DNA of 61,835 nt, from positions 1-61,835 of the forward strand of contig JAODBB010000152.1 in the NCBI GenBank assembly GCA_025463745.1. Direction: 5' to 3'. Below are positions 19,631 to 27,165 of this stretch, piece after piece. A program made the translations under genes and the position numbers. The stretch comes from Subtercola sp. GTDB lineage: Bacteria > Actinomycetota > Actinomycetes > Actinomycetales > Microbacteriaceae. Each line of letters begins with the position of its first letter. Position 1 is the first letter of the stretch. The notes under the pieces are model-generated. The model was given only the letters and a program-made list of their open reading frames with translations. It did not search any database and was not told the origin of the DNA.

Positions 19631-19698
19631 CCACATTAACACCCTGGGTCGGTAATACTCGAATAAAGCTGTTAAGTCGAGTATTTGCGATAATGTGG
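19631..19698. promoter_or_regulatory. Nested inverted repeats between GntR and ArsR-like genes
   Basis: Outer arms CCACATTA (19631-19638) and TAATGTGG (19691-19698) enclose inner arms AATACTCGA (19654-19662) and TCGAGTATT (19677-19685). The inner spacer is 14 nt. They occupy the whole divergent promoter region, which is more AT-rich than its surroundings. Probable operators for the GntR regulator, its neighbour, or both. Confidence 0.5.
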
Positions 19699-19769
19699 GA
19701 TCGCTGCCGAGTAGATCTCTTTCGGCAAAGGCGTCGTGAGCGATCAAGCTCCGTTGTTGGGAGTAACAG

Positions 19770-20120
19770 ATGTCGAGGATGCGTTCCGCATCGTCTTTGA
19801 CCGGATACGGCGACGAGTACGCCGCGAGCAGGGCTTATGTCGCATTTGCGATTTCGCCACTCAGGGTCGAACTCATTCGGTACCTGATGGTTCGCGACGA
19901 AGTGTCAGTCGGCGAATTGATGCGCGAGTTCTGTGTGACACGAAACGGCATCGTGTCGCACCTGAGGGCCTTGACCGTTCAGGGGCTCGCCCACGAGCGT
20001 CGTGCAACGCATCCGCGAGGCTCGGGTCCGATCACGTACTGGTCGATAGATCGATTCAACGTCGATGAGCTGATAGCAACTCTGACGGCGCATCTTCTCG
20101 GTACCACAGACGGTGGATAG
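19770..20120 (+). CDS. ArsR-like winged-helix regulator
   Basis: 116 residues. A winged-helix domain is visible: ISPLRVELIRYLMVRDEVSVGELM, then a recognition helix in VTRNGIVSHLRALTVQGLAHERR. The wing region GPITYWSIDR is typical of ArsR/HTH_20. No metal-binding cysteines are seen, so it is not a classical metal sensor. GGGAG lies 6 bp before the ATG. It precedes the dehydrogenase gene by 130 bp and might regulate it. Confidence 0.7.
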   Translation: MSRMRSASSLTGYGDEYAASRAYVAFAISPLRVELIRYLMVRDEVSVGELMREFCVTRNGIVSHLRALTVQGLAHERRATHPRGSGPITYWSIDRFNVDELIATLTAHLLGTTDGG

Positions 20121-20250
20121 CGACATCATGATTATTGTTGATTAAAAACTAATTATTCGAATCTCTTGCTATATTCGACTAACTTCGCGAAGCTACAACA
20201 GAGGCGTTCGGTGAGTGTCTCGTCTGAGCAGTCTCACAAAGGAGTCGAAG

Positions 20251-21168
20251 ATGCAGCCTGATGTCAGTGTCGCCACGCAGACACCCGAGTCCGACCTGCG
20301 CATCGGCTTTCTGGGTGCCGGCAGGATGGGGCATCCCATGGTGATCAACTTGGCTAGGGCGGGGTACGGCGTCACGGTATACGATCCGTTCGCCGCGCCA
20401 AGTGCTGAGCTCGAACGCGGCGGTGTGACGAGGGTTCACGACGTACGCGAGCTCGCTTCAACGGATTACAGCATCAGCATGCTCCCGAACGGGCCTCTGA
20501 CATATGACGCGCTGTTCGGCATCGATTCATTGTTCGAGACGCCTCTCACCAAGAATCACACTCACATCGCGATGGGTACTCTCGGTTCGGTATGGGCAGG
20601 CGCACTATCCGAGCAGTGCGCGAGCAAAGGAATCGGATTCGCCGATGCAACAGTCTCTGGCAGTGTCTCAATGGCGGAATCGGCACAACTGAGCTGCATG
20701 GTCGGTGCCGAACAAGACGTCTTTGAGCGGATTCAGCCCGTCTTGGCTGCCATGTCTCGAACTCAGTTCCACGTCGGACGTGCCGGGTCAGGATCGACGA
20801 TGAAGCTAGCGATTGCGGCTCTTCTCGCGGCCGTCAACCAGGGCATCGTCGAGTGCCTCTCCCTAGCGGAGAGCGGCGGCATTTCACGAGAACTCGCCTA
20901 CGATGTGCTCAGTGCCAGCGCAGGGGCCTCGACCTACTCCGGCTACAAGCGCGAAGCATTCTTAGATCCTGACGGAACGCCGGTGGCTGCGTCAGTCGCG
21001 ATCTTCGCGAAAGATATCGCCCTCGTCGAGGAGGAAGCCAACGCGCTGGGGCTGGAGCTGCCTGTCTCGCGAGCGGCCTCTGCCGTCTTGCGTCACGCTC
21101 TCGAATCTGGGCTGGGCGATCGTGATCTAGCCAGCATCATTACCTTGAATTCCAATTCGGTCTACTAG
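20251..21168 (+). CDS. 3-hydroxyisobutyrate dehydrogenase-family NAD(P)-dependent oxidoreductase
   Basis: 305 residues. The N-terminal Rossmann fold begins IGFLGAGRMGHPMVINLARAG. The substrate-binding loop shows DATVSGSVSMAE where DAPVSGG is usual, and the catalytic Lys lies in GSGSTMKLAIA. The C-terminal FAKDIALVEEEANALG is typical of beta-hydroxyacid dehydrogenases. It should oxidise a beta-hydroxy acid or reduce a semialdehyde. ATG at 20251 has AAAGGAG at ideal spacing, so the in-frame start at 20215 is rejected. The AT-rich 130 bp upstream should contain the promoter. Confidence 0.87.
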   Translation: MQPDVSVATQTPESDLRIGFLGAGRMGHPMVINLARAGYGVTVYDPFAAPSAELERGGVTRVHDVRELASTDYSISMLPNGPLTYDALFGIDSLFETPLTKNHTHIAMGTLGSVWAGALSEQCASKGIGFADATVSGSVSMAESAQLSCMVGAEQDVFERIQPVLAAMSRTQFHVGRAGSGSTMKLAIAALLAAVNQGIVECLSLAESGGISRELAYDVLSASAGASTYSGYKREAFLDPDGTPVAASVAIFAKDIALVEEEANALGLELPVSRAASAVLRHALESGLGDRDLASIITLNSNSVY

Positions 21169-21366
21169 GACCTACCCGATCGGCATGCGCTGGCGACGCA
21201 AATCTGTGACCGTCAGCTTTTCGCGCTACTAGTACTGCATCGAACACGATCTGGGCTGCCGCAACCGACACGAATCCGCTCGGAAGCCTGCAAGAGCTTC
21301 CCCCCGTCTCCCCCACGAGGGCCGGCCCAGGCGTTGAGGGCCGTCGCCATGTGAATCGGCCTAGAC

Positions 21367-21394
21367 TGAACGCTGTTCTAGTGAACACTGTTCA
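21367..21394. promoter_or_regulatory. Tandem BioQ-type operators upstream of the ligase/thiolase pair
   Basis: TGAACGCTGTTCT (21367-21379) and TGAACACTGTTCA (21382-21394), 15 bp start to start. The second is identical to a site in the bioQ-bioY region and the spacing is the same. The form TGAAC-N3-GTTCA resembles the known actinobacterial BioQ motif TGAAC-N3-GTTAC. A possible -10 box, TAGACT, ends at the first base of site one, so binding would block transcription start. The rest of the 298-bp gap after 21168 shows nothing else recognisable. Confidence 0.75.
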
Positions 21395-21466
21395 GGTGTC
21401 GTTGATGAGAGAGCAGCCGATGATCCATTACCCCGCGCCGTCTGGGCCGACCTGCATGCGCCTGCC

Positions 21467-22564
21467 ATGATCATCCCGTTGAGCGGCGCCACCGACGGCC
21501 TACTCGATCGGCTGCGCGAGATCCGTGAGGCGGGGAATGTGCCCCTCGTCGGCGATGCCCGCTGGTCACCCGCGCAATGGGAAGCCGTGCGAGGCGCCGC
21601 GGCCAGCGCGCAGCCGGCCGAAGACATCGCCTGGGCGACCCTCACGTCGGGCAGCAGCGGCTCCCCTCGTATCGTGCTGCGTAGCGCGTCATCGTGGGCC
21701 GACTCGTTCGAAGCGGTGGCGGGGTATCTCGAAGCGGGTTCAGACGACGCCGTGTTGCTGCCGGCACCACCCGCCGCCTCCCTCACACTCTTCTCCCTCG
21801 CGCACGCTCTTGCCGGCGGGCCTCGCCCGCTCTTCGAGGCACGCGAGACATCCGACAGCGTCTCTGTGCACTGCACTCCGCAGTCGCTGCGAGCGGTACT
21901 CGACGCCAGCGCCGCCACACGACTGCGCGCAGCGCTGGTCGGCGGATCCCATCTCGATCCCGCACTTCGCGAACGTGCCGAATCCGCTGGAATCCGGGTG
22001 ACGGCCTACTACGGTGCCGCAGAGCTGTCATTCGTCGCCGTAGACGAGGGCGACGGTCTCCGACCCTTCCCCGGCGTGGAGGTGAGCATTCGAGATGGCG
22101 AACTGTGGGTGCGCTCCCCCTTTGTCGCGTCGGGATACGCGGGCGCTCCGGGGCCCCTGCGTCGAAACGGCGCGTGGGCGACCGTGGGTGATCGGGCCGA
22201 GCTGGTGGATGGTCGGCTGCGCTTACTCGGCCGCACAGACGGTGCCATCTTGAGCGCTTCCGCGACGATCGTGCCCGAAGAAGTCGAGGCGGTGCTGCGT
22301 TCGCTTCCCGGTGTGCGCGACGCGATCGTGTTCGGGCTGCCCCGTGCCTCGGTCGGCGCCCTGGTGGCGGCGTTCGTGGAGTTGGACGAACACGGGCATC
22401 CCACCGCGAACTTTCGTGAGGCGGCAGCCGCACTACTGACGCCCGCTCACCGGCCTCGGCGCTGGTTCGCGGGAGAACTCCCGCGAACGGCCTCGGGCAA
22501 GCCCGCGCGAGCCGAGGCAACACGTCGCGCGCTGGCCGGGGAGGTAGCACGTCTTGTCTTCTGA
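21467..22564 (+). CDS. MenE/AMP-binding-type acyl-CoA ligase, short form
   Basis: 365 residues of the ANL superfamily, without the usual N-terminal 100-150 residues. The phosphate-binding motif is TSGSSGSPR near residue 64, the adenine motif AYYGAAEL, then VGDRAELVDGRLRLLGRTD, and a C-terminal catalytic Lys in LPRTASGKPAR. It resembles the O-succinylbenzoate-CoA ligase group in compactness, and B. subtilis YhfT in context: a ligase-thiolase pair under a biotin regulator. Possible substrate is an acid in biotin or fatty acid metabolism. The start has a weak ribosome site but may be coupled to a short upstream reading frame. Confidence 0.82.
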   Translation: MIIPLSGATDGLLDRLREIREAGNVPLVGDARWSPAQWEAVRGAAASAQPAEDIAWATLTSGSSGSPRIVLRSASSWADSFEAVAGYLEAGSDDAVLLPAPPAASLTLFSLAHALAGGPRPLFEARETSDSVSVHCTPQSLRAVLDASAATRLRAALVGGSHLDPALRERAESAGIRVTAYYGAAELSFVAVDEGDGLRPFPGVEVSIRDGELWVRSPFVASGYAGAPGPLRRNGAWATVGDRAELVDGRLRLLGRTDGAILSASATIVPEEVEAVLRSLPGVRDAIVFGLPRASVGALVAAFVELDEHGHPTANFREAAAALLTPAHRPRRWFAGELPRTASGKPARAEATRRALAGEVARLVF

Positions 22565-23678
22565 CCGCGATCCAGTCATCATCGCCGCCCGCCGCACCCC
22601 CATCGGCACCCGCGGCCGTGCGCTTGCCGGCGTGCGTATCGAAGAACTGGCTGCGGCGGCGATCCGTGCTGCTCTGGTTGACGCCGAAACGGCGACCGGC
22701 GCATCGATCACGGTCGCCGACGTCTTGCTCGGCAACTGCATGGGCCCTGGCGGCAACGTGGGCCGGGTCGCCGCCTTGGCTTCAGGGCTCGGGATGCACG
22801 TTCCAGGTGGCACGGTCGACCGCCAGTGCGGCAGCGGTCTTGCGGCCGTGTTGGATGCGGTGATGGCGATCCGCGCCGGCGATGAGCGGCTGCGCGTGGC
22901 CGGCGGCGTCGAGAGCGCATCCACCGCCCCCGTGCGTTCCGTGGGCGGTGTCGCCTACGACCGTGCGCCGTTCGCACCGACGGGATTCCCCGACCCCGGC
23001 ATGACGCGAGCGGCAGAAGATCTGGCAATACACGATGGCATCACTCGCGCCCGGCAAGATGAGCACGCCGCTCGCAGCCACTCGCGCGCACGGGCAGCGC
23101 TCCTGGCCGGCCGCTTCGACGCCGAACTGGTGCCCCTCGCCGGGCTCGACCATGACGACGCCATCGGAGCAGCCGAACCGCTCCTCCCCCGGCTTCCGCC
23201 GCTCTTCACCGGTGGCACGCTCACCGCGGGCACCGCTACGCGCATCGGCGACGGTGCCGCCGCCGTGATCGTCGCACCCGCGGGCACCGCGGCTGGCCTG
23301 GCGGTTCGAGCGGCCGCAGTGATCGGTTGCGACCCCGCGCTTCCCGGCATCGGCGCTGCACCCGCCATCGAGGCCGCCTTGCTCTCTGCTGGTGCACATA
23401 TCGGTGATGTCGCCGCGTTCGAGATCGTCGAAGCGTTCGCCGCGCAGAGCCTTGCTGTGCTCGGTCGACTCGGTCTCGTCGACGATGATCCGCGGGTATG
23501 CGCCGACGGCGGGGCCCTCGCGCTAGGGCATCCGTGGGGTGCGAGCGGGGCCGTGGCGATCGTGCGCCTGTTCAGCCGACTCGTACGAACCGGAGCTCCG
23601 GCCGGAACTCTCGGCGTCGCCGCTGCATCGGTCGGCGGCGGCCTCGGCGTCGCCGCCGTGCTGGAGGTAGTGCGCTAA
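22554..23678 (+). CDS. Thiolase-family protein (acetyl-CoA acetyltransferase-like)
   Basis: 374 residues. The nucleophilic Cys is in DRQCGSGLAAV near residue 90 and the catalytic His in LGHPWGASGA near residue 325. The final motif is AASVGGGLG, where active thiolases have CIGGGxG, so the acid/base Cys is Ser. The NEAFA motif is VEAFAAQ. Activity may be altered. TTG at 22554 has GGGGAGG upstream and overlaps the ligase by 11 bp, so the two are coupled. Controlled by the same BioQ-like sites. Confidence 0.85.
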   Translation: MSSDRDPVIIAARRTPIGTRGRALAGVRIEELAAAAIRAALVDAETATGASITVADVLLGNCMGPGGNVGRVAALASGLGMHVPGGTVDRQCGSGLAAVLDAVMAIRAGDERLRVAGGVESASTAPVRSVGGVAYDRAPFAPTGFPDPGMTRAAEDLAIHDGITRARQDEHAARSHSRARAALLAGRFDAELVPLAGLDHDDAIGAAEPLLPRLPPLFTGGTLTAGTATRIGDGAAAVIVAPAGTAAGLAVRAAAVIGCDPALPGIGAAPAIEAALLSAGAHIGDVAAFEIVEAFAAQSLAVLGRLGLVDDDPRVCADGGALALGHPWGASGAVAIVRLFSRLVRTGAPAGTLGVAAASVGGGLGVAAVLEVVR

Positions 23679-23956
23679 GCACCCACCCGTGAAGTGTCGT
23701 CGACGGCAGATCGAGCGGCGCAAGGGCGATTCGCGCGCGGAGTGGTCTTTGGCGATGTCGGCGGCGACGCGCTGGCCGGAGCCGCTGACGAGCCTGGGCT
23801 TGCCGCTTGGGTTCAACCTTGTCGCATCTCACGTTGCCCGTTTGTCGTTCATGACGTCTCCTTTATGTCTTATTCAGGTGAGTCCCTCAGCGAGTAGTCG
23901 GTGATGGGCCGTGTTCGAGGGGCGACCGGATGGCCGCCCCTCGAACACGAAGTGGA

Positions 23957-24706
23957 TCAGAGCTGAACTTCGCCGCCGTCTGCGAAGAGTTCGGTGCCGG
24001 TGATGAAGCTGGCCTGCTCCGAGGCCAGGAACAGCACGACGTTGGCGATCTCGTCGGGGTGCGCGAGACGCCCGAGCGGAACATTGCCGGTAAGCATGTC
24101 GAGCAGCCCCTGCGCCTGACTCGGGTCGGGTGCCAGGCCGCTGAGACCGGGGGTGTTGGTGGGTCCGGGGGCTATCGTGTTGACCCGGATATTGCGTCCG
24201 GCGAGCTCCGCGGCCCAGGTGCGGGTGAACGAGCGCAACGCAGCCTTAGTGGCTGCGTACACGCCGAACGCCGGGCTGCCCTTGCTTGCGGCCGTCGAAC
24301 CTGTGACGATAACCGATGCGCCGTCCTTGAGCAGCGGAAGCGCCTTCTGCACGGTGAACACCGTTCCCCGCACGTTGACGCCGAAGGTGGCGTCGAAGCC
24401 CTCCGGCGTCAGCTCCTCCAACGTGGAGAACGACCCACCGCCGGCGTTGACGAACAGAACATCCAGACCCTGTCCGCGCGAGGTGATCGCGGCGAACACC
24501 CGGTCGAGCTCGTCGAGGTTCGAAACATCTCCGCGGATACCCGTAACGTTGCTGCCGAGCGCCACGACAGCGATGTCCAGCTCCGACTGGCGGCGACCGG
24601 TGATGAAGACATGTGCACCCTCCGCGACGAACCGGTGCGCGGTCGCGAGGCCGATGCCCGACGTTCCTCCGGTGATCAGTGCGATCTTATTGTCTAACAG
24701 TCCCAT
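23957..24706 (-). CDS. SDR-family oxidoreductase
   Basis: 249 residues, a classical SDR. TGGTSGIG near residue 15 binds the cofactor, NAGGGS follows, and the catalytic Tyr-Lys pair is in YAATKAA, preceded by the Ser in VTGSTA. The C-terminal FITGTELFADGGE is standard. AAGGA precedes the ATG. It is divergent from a TetR-family gene that probably represses it. The 278 bp between it and the thiolase gene hold no recognisable gene. Confidence 0.92.
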   Translation of the reverse strand: MGLLDNKIALITGGTSGIGLATAHRFVAEGAHVFITGRRQSELDIAVVALGSNVTGIRGDVSNLDELDRVFAAITSRGQGLDVLFVNAGGGSFSTLEELTPEGFDATFGVNVRGTVFTVQKALPLLKDGASVIVTGSTAASKGSPAFGVYAATKAALRSFTRTWAAELAGRNIRVNTIAPGPTNTPGLSGLAPDPSQAQGLLDMLTGNVPLGRLAHPDEIANVVLFLASEQASFITGTELFADGGEVQL

Positions 24707-24743
24707 GATGATTCCTTCTGTGCCGGTGGTGGTCGTGAGCCGA

Positions 24744-24759
24744 ACAGAACGATTTCTGT
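24744..24759. promoter_or_regulatory. Candidate TetR operator in the SDR/TetR divergent region
   Basis: ACAGAA and TTCTGT are perfect 6-bp inverted repeats separated by 4 bp. The site lies between the SDR start (24706) and the TetR start (24852). Divergent TetR pairs usually carry such an operator, so local autoregulation is likely. Confidence 0.5.
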
Positions 24760-24851
24760 CCGACTCGGTACATAACTCGCCGATCTCTCTCGGAATTCCC
24801 GCAGGAGTAAATGTGTTCCACCAAGTACAGAACCAACGTCGGGAGGCGGAA

Positions 24852-25445
24852 ATGGCAGAACGCGGCAGGCCGCGCGAGTTTCTACTCGAGGACGCTCTAG
24901 ACCGGGCGATCGAGGTGTTCTGGCGTCAAGGGTTTGAAGGTACGACGCTGGACGACCTCACCACGGCCATGGGGATCAACCGGCCCAGCCTCTACGCGGC
25001 CTTCGGCAACAAGGAAGAGACCTTCAAGCTGGCCGTGCAGCGGTACGCCCTCGTCGACATGGCTTACGTCGACGATGCGATCGCGCAGCCGACAGCCCGC
25101 ACTGTCGCCGAGCACTATCTACGCAGCAATGTGCTGGCAATTACCGATCCGGAGAAACCAGCCGGATGCCTATCGGTGCAGGCCGGCCTGACCGGCAGCC
25201 CCGAGCATCACCGGGTCGTCGCGTTCCTCAACGACAGCCGCGCGGCGGGTGAGGAACGCTTCGCCGAACGCTTCCAGCAAGCCATCGCCGCCGGCGACCT
25301 GCTTCCGAACCAGGATGCTCGGGAACTCGCGAAGTACCTCGCAACGATCACGGCAGGGATGGCCGTCCAAGCTGCGAGCGGCGCGACCCGCAGCGAACTG
25401 GAGCCCATCGCTGCACGTGCTCTCCTCGGGTTTCCGACGCAGTAG
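24852..25445 (+). CDS. TetR/AcrR-family regulator (AefR-like)
   Basis: 197 residues. The N-terminal HTH includes GRPREF, RAIEVFWRQGFEGTTLDDLTTAMG and the recognition segment NRPSLYAAFGNKEETF. The C-terminus has the GCLSVQAGL segment typical of TetR_C_COG1309 regulators of short-chain dehydrogenases. GGGAGGCGGA precedes the ATG. The likely target is the adjacent SDR gene. Confidence 0.9.
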   Translation: MAERGRPREFLLEDALDRAIEVFWRQGFEGTTLDDLTTAMGINRPSLYAAFGNKEETFKLAVQRYALVDMAYVDDAIAQPTARTVAEHYLRSNVLAITDPEKPAGCLSVQAGLTGSPEHHRVVAFLNDSRAAGEERFAERFQQAIAAGDLLPNQDARELAKYLATITAGMAVQAASGATRSELEPIAARALLGFPTQ

Positions 25446-25629
25446 CCGTCGCGTTTCCCGGCGGCCCGGCCCACGTAAATCACGTCGCCGTCATGCCGCC
25501 CTGAGCGGATCCGCGAACTCCTCCGTGACTGATGATCGCCGCTCGGGTTCGTGATTCTTGCGATCTCTGAACCCAGACGCGCTCGGCGACTTCGAGGGCT
25601 AAACGAATTACTGACGCACGACTCTGGCC

Positions 25630-25836
25630 TCAGTCGACCGCGACCATCACGTCAGACGCCTTGACGACCGCGTACGCTTCGCCGCCGACCGCGAGCCCGA
25701 GCTCGTCGACGGCTTCGTTGGTGATCGACGCCGTCATGATCGAACCGCCGATGTCGATGCGAACGTGCGACGTGGTCGCGCCTTTCGTCACCTCGACGAT
25801 GACCCCTTTGAGCTGGTTGCGTGCACTGATCTTCAT
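25630..25836 (-). CDS. Molbindin-like TOBE-domain protein
   Basis: 68 residues, the length of a single Mop domain. It begins MKISARNQLKG and continues GVIVEVTKGATTSHVRIDIGG, the classic TOBE/Mop sequence that binds molybdate or tungstate in an oligomer. AGAGG lies before the ATG. It stands just downstream of the moeA-mobA unit, matching a role in molybdenum storage or homeostasis. Between 25446 and 25629 I see no gene. Confidence 0.88.
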   Translation of the reverse strand: MKISARNQLKGVIVEVTKGATTSHVRIDIGGSIMTASITNEAVDELGLAVGGEAYAVVKASDVMVAVD

Positions 25837-25899
25837 GGCCTCTACCTCTCGCGATGGTCCGAGACTAGCGCGCATCCTGAGGCTGCGGCAGTACGCCGA

Positions 25900-27165
25900 C
25901 TAGCGCCACGGCACGCGAATGGCGCGCGTTCGCTCCCCAGCGACGAGCCCCCCAGAAGGCACTTCGAGCAGCCCCTCGGCATCGGCAAGGCCCCGCATCA
26001 TCGCCGACCCGCGCCAGGCGCTCGGCAGACCCAGCCCGTCGACGATCGAATACGGCACGAGCAACGCCGCCTGGGCCGCGCCGGCGATATCGGCGCCCAC
26101 AACGACTTCACCGAGGTCTTCGGATGCCCGGCTGCTCCATGCCCGCACGAGTGGTACCACGGTGACGAGCAGCCCGACCATCGCGGCGAGCGGGTTGCCC
26201 GGAAGACAGGCCACGAGGCATCCATTGCCCGCCCGCGCCAGCAGCGTCGGGCCGCCCGGGCGCACGTTGACGCCGTCGAAGAGAATCGAAGCGCCGAGTT
26301 CGCGCAGGGCCGGTCGCAGGTGATCTGCCGACGAATGGCCCGTACCGCCTGTGGTGATCACCAGCTGGGCGTCGTGGATGCTCGCCTCGAGTGCGGCGAC
26401 CGTGCCCGTCAGCGTGTCGCGGGCACGCCTGCTGCCGAGCGCCTTCGCGCCGAGCAGCTGTAGCAGTGCGGGCAGCTGGGGACCGAACGTGTCGCGCACG
26501 CGCCCGGGCCGCGGAAGCCCCGATTCGTCGACCTCGTCGCCGGTGAAGACGAAGCGAACCTGTGGCTGCCGAACCACCACGATCTCATCGCGTGCGGCCA
26601 GAGCGGCGAGGGCGATGTGCGCCGGATTCACGAGAGTGCCGGCAGCGATGACGACCTCGCCGGCCCGCGCCTCTTCGCCCGCGAGCCGAATGTGCTGACC
26701 CGGGAAGGGCTCGCCGGGCTTCGCGCCGTCACTCGTGCGCAGTCGGCCGCATCCCGAAGCGGGCGAGTCGGATGCGCCCGACCGGGTGGGCGCGGCTTCG
26801 AGAACGGCGTGCTCGCTTCGAAGAACGGCGGTCGCGCCTTCGGGAATGAGCGCTCCCGTCACGATGGCGACGGCGTGCCCGGGTGCGAGCGAGCCGGTAA
26901 CGCTGTCGTCGACGGACCAGGGGCCGGCGCCTGCGACGGCCCAGCCGTCCATGGCCGACGAGGCGAAGTGCGGCACGTCGTGGGCGGTGCTCAGATCGTG
27001 CGCGGTTACCCGGCCGAGCGCTTCGGCGATCGGCACCGATTCGAAGCCGAGCGGCCGAGCCGCGGCGGCGGCCTCGAGCATCGCATCGCGCCAGCTGACG
27101 GTGCGCTCCGGGGAGACGCTCTCGATCGAGTTGCGGTCTGGTCGCTGCATGGCGCGTCGACCCAT
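25900..27165 (-). CDS. moeA: Molybdopterin molybdotransferase MoeA
   Basis: 421 residues. HFASSAMDGWAVAG near residue 65 is the hallmark N-terminal motif; FVFTGDEVDESG, ITTGGTGHSSADHL and CLPGNPLAAMVG follow in order. The last strands end GLVAGERTRAIRVP. MoeA inserts molybdate into adenylylated molybdopterin. In most MoeA proteins the TTGG loop is followed by V/AS, here TGHSS, a modest change. It begins immediately after the stop of the mobA-like gene, so the two are cotranscribed. Confidence 0.93.
   Translation of the reverse strand: MGRRAMQRPDRNSIESVSPERTVSWRDAMLEAAAAARPLGFESVPIAEALGRVTAHDLSTAHDVPHFASSAMDGWAVAGAGPWSVDDSVTGSLAPGHAVAIVTGALIPEGATAVLRSEHAVLEAAPTRSGASDSPASGCGRLRTSDGAKPGEPFPGQHIRLAGEEARAGEVVIAAGTLVNPAHIALAALAARDEIVVVRQPQVRFVFTGDEVDESGLPRPGRVRDTFGPQLPALLQLLGAKALGSRRARDTLTGTVAALEASIHDAQLVITTGGTGHSSADHLRPALRELGASILFDGVNVRPGGPTLLARAGNGCLVACLPGNPLAAMVGLLVTVVPLVRAWSSRASEDLGEVVVGADIAGAAQAALLVPYSIVDGLGLPSAWRGSAMMRGLADAEGLLEVPSGGLVAGERTRAIRVPWR

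Noticed and set aside
23679-23956. Small rightward frames after the thiolase gene
   Set aside because: No ribosome site, skewed Arg/Ser composition and no similarity to any family I know.
25500-25600. GGGTTCG-like stretch resembling a tRNA T-loop
   Set aside because: No acceptor stem or anticodon arm could be formed around it.
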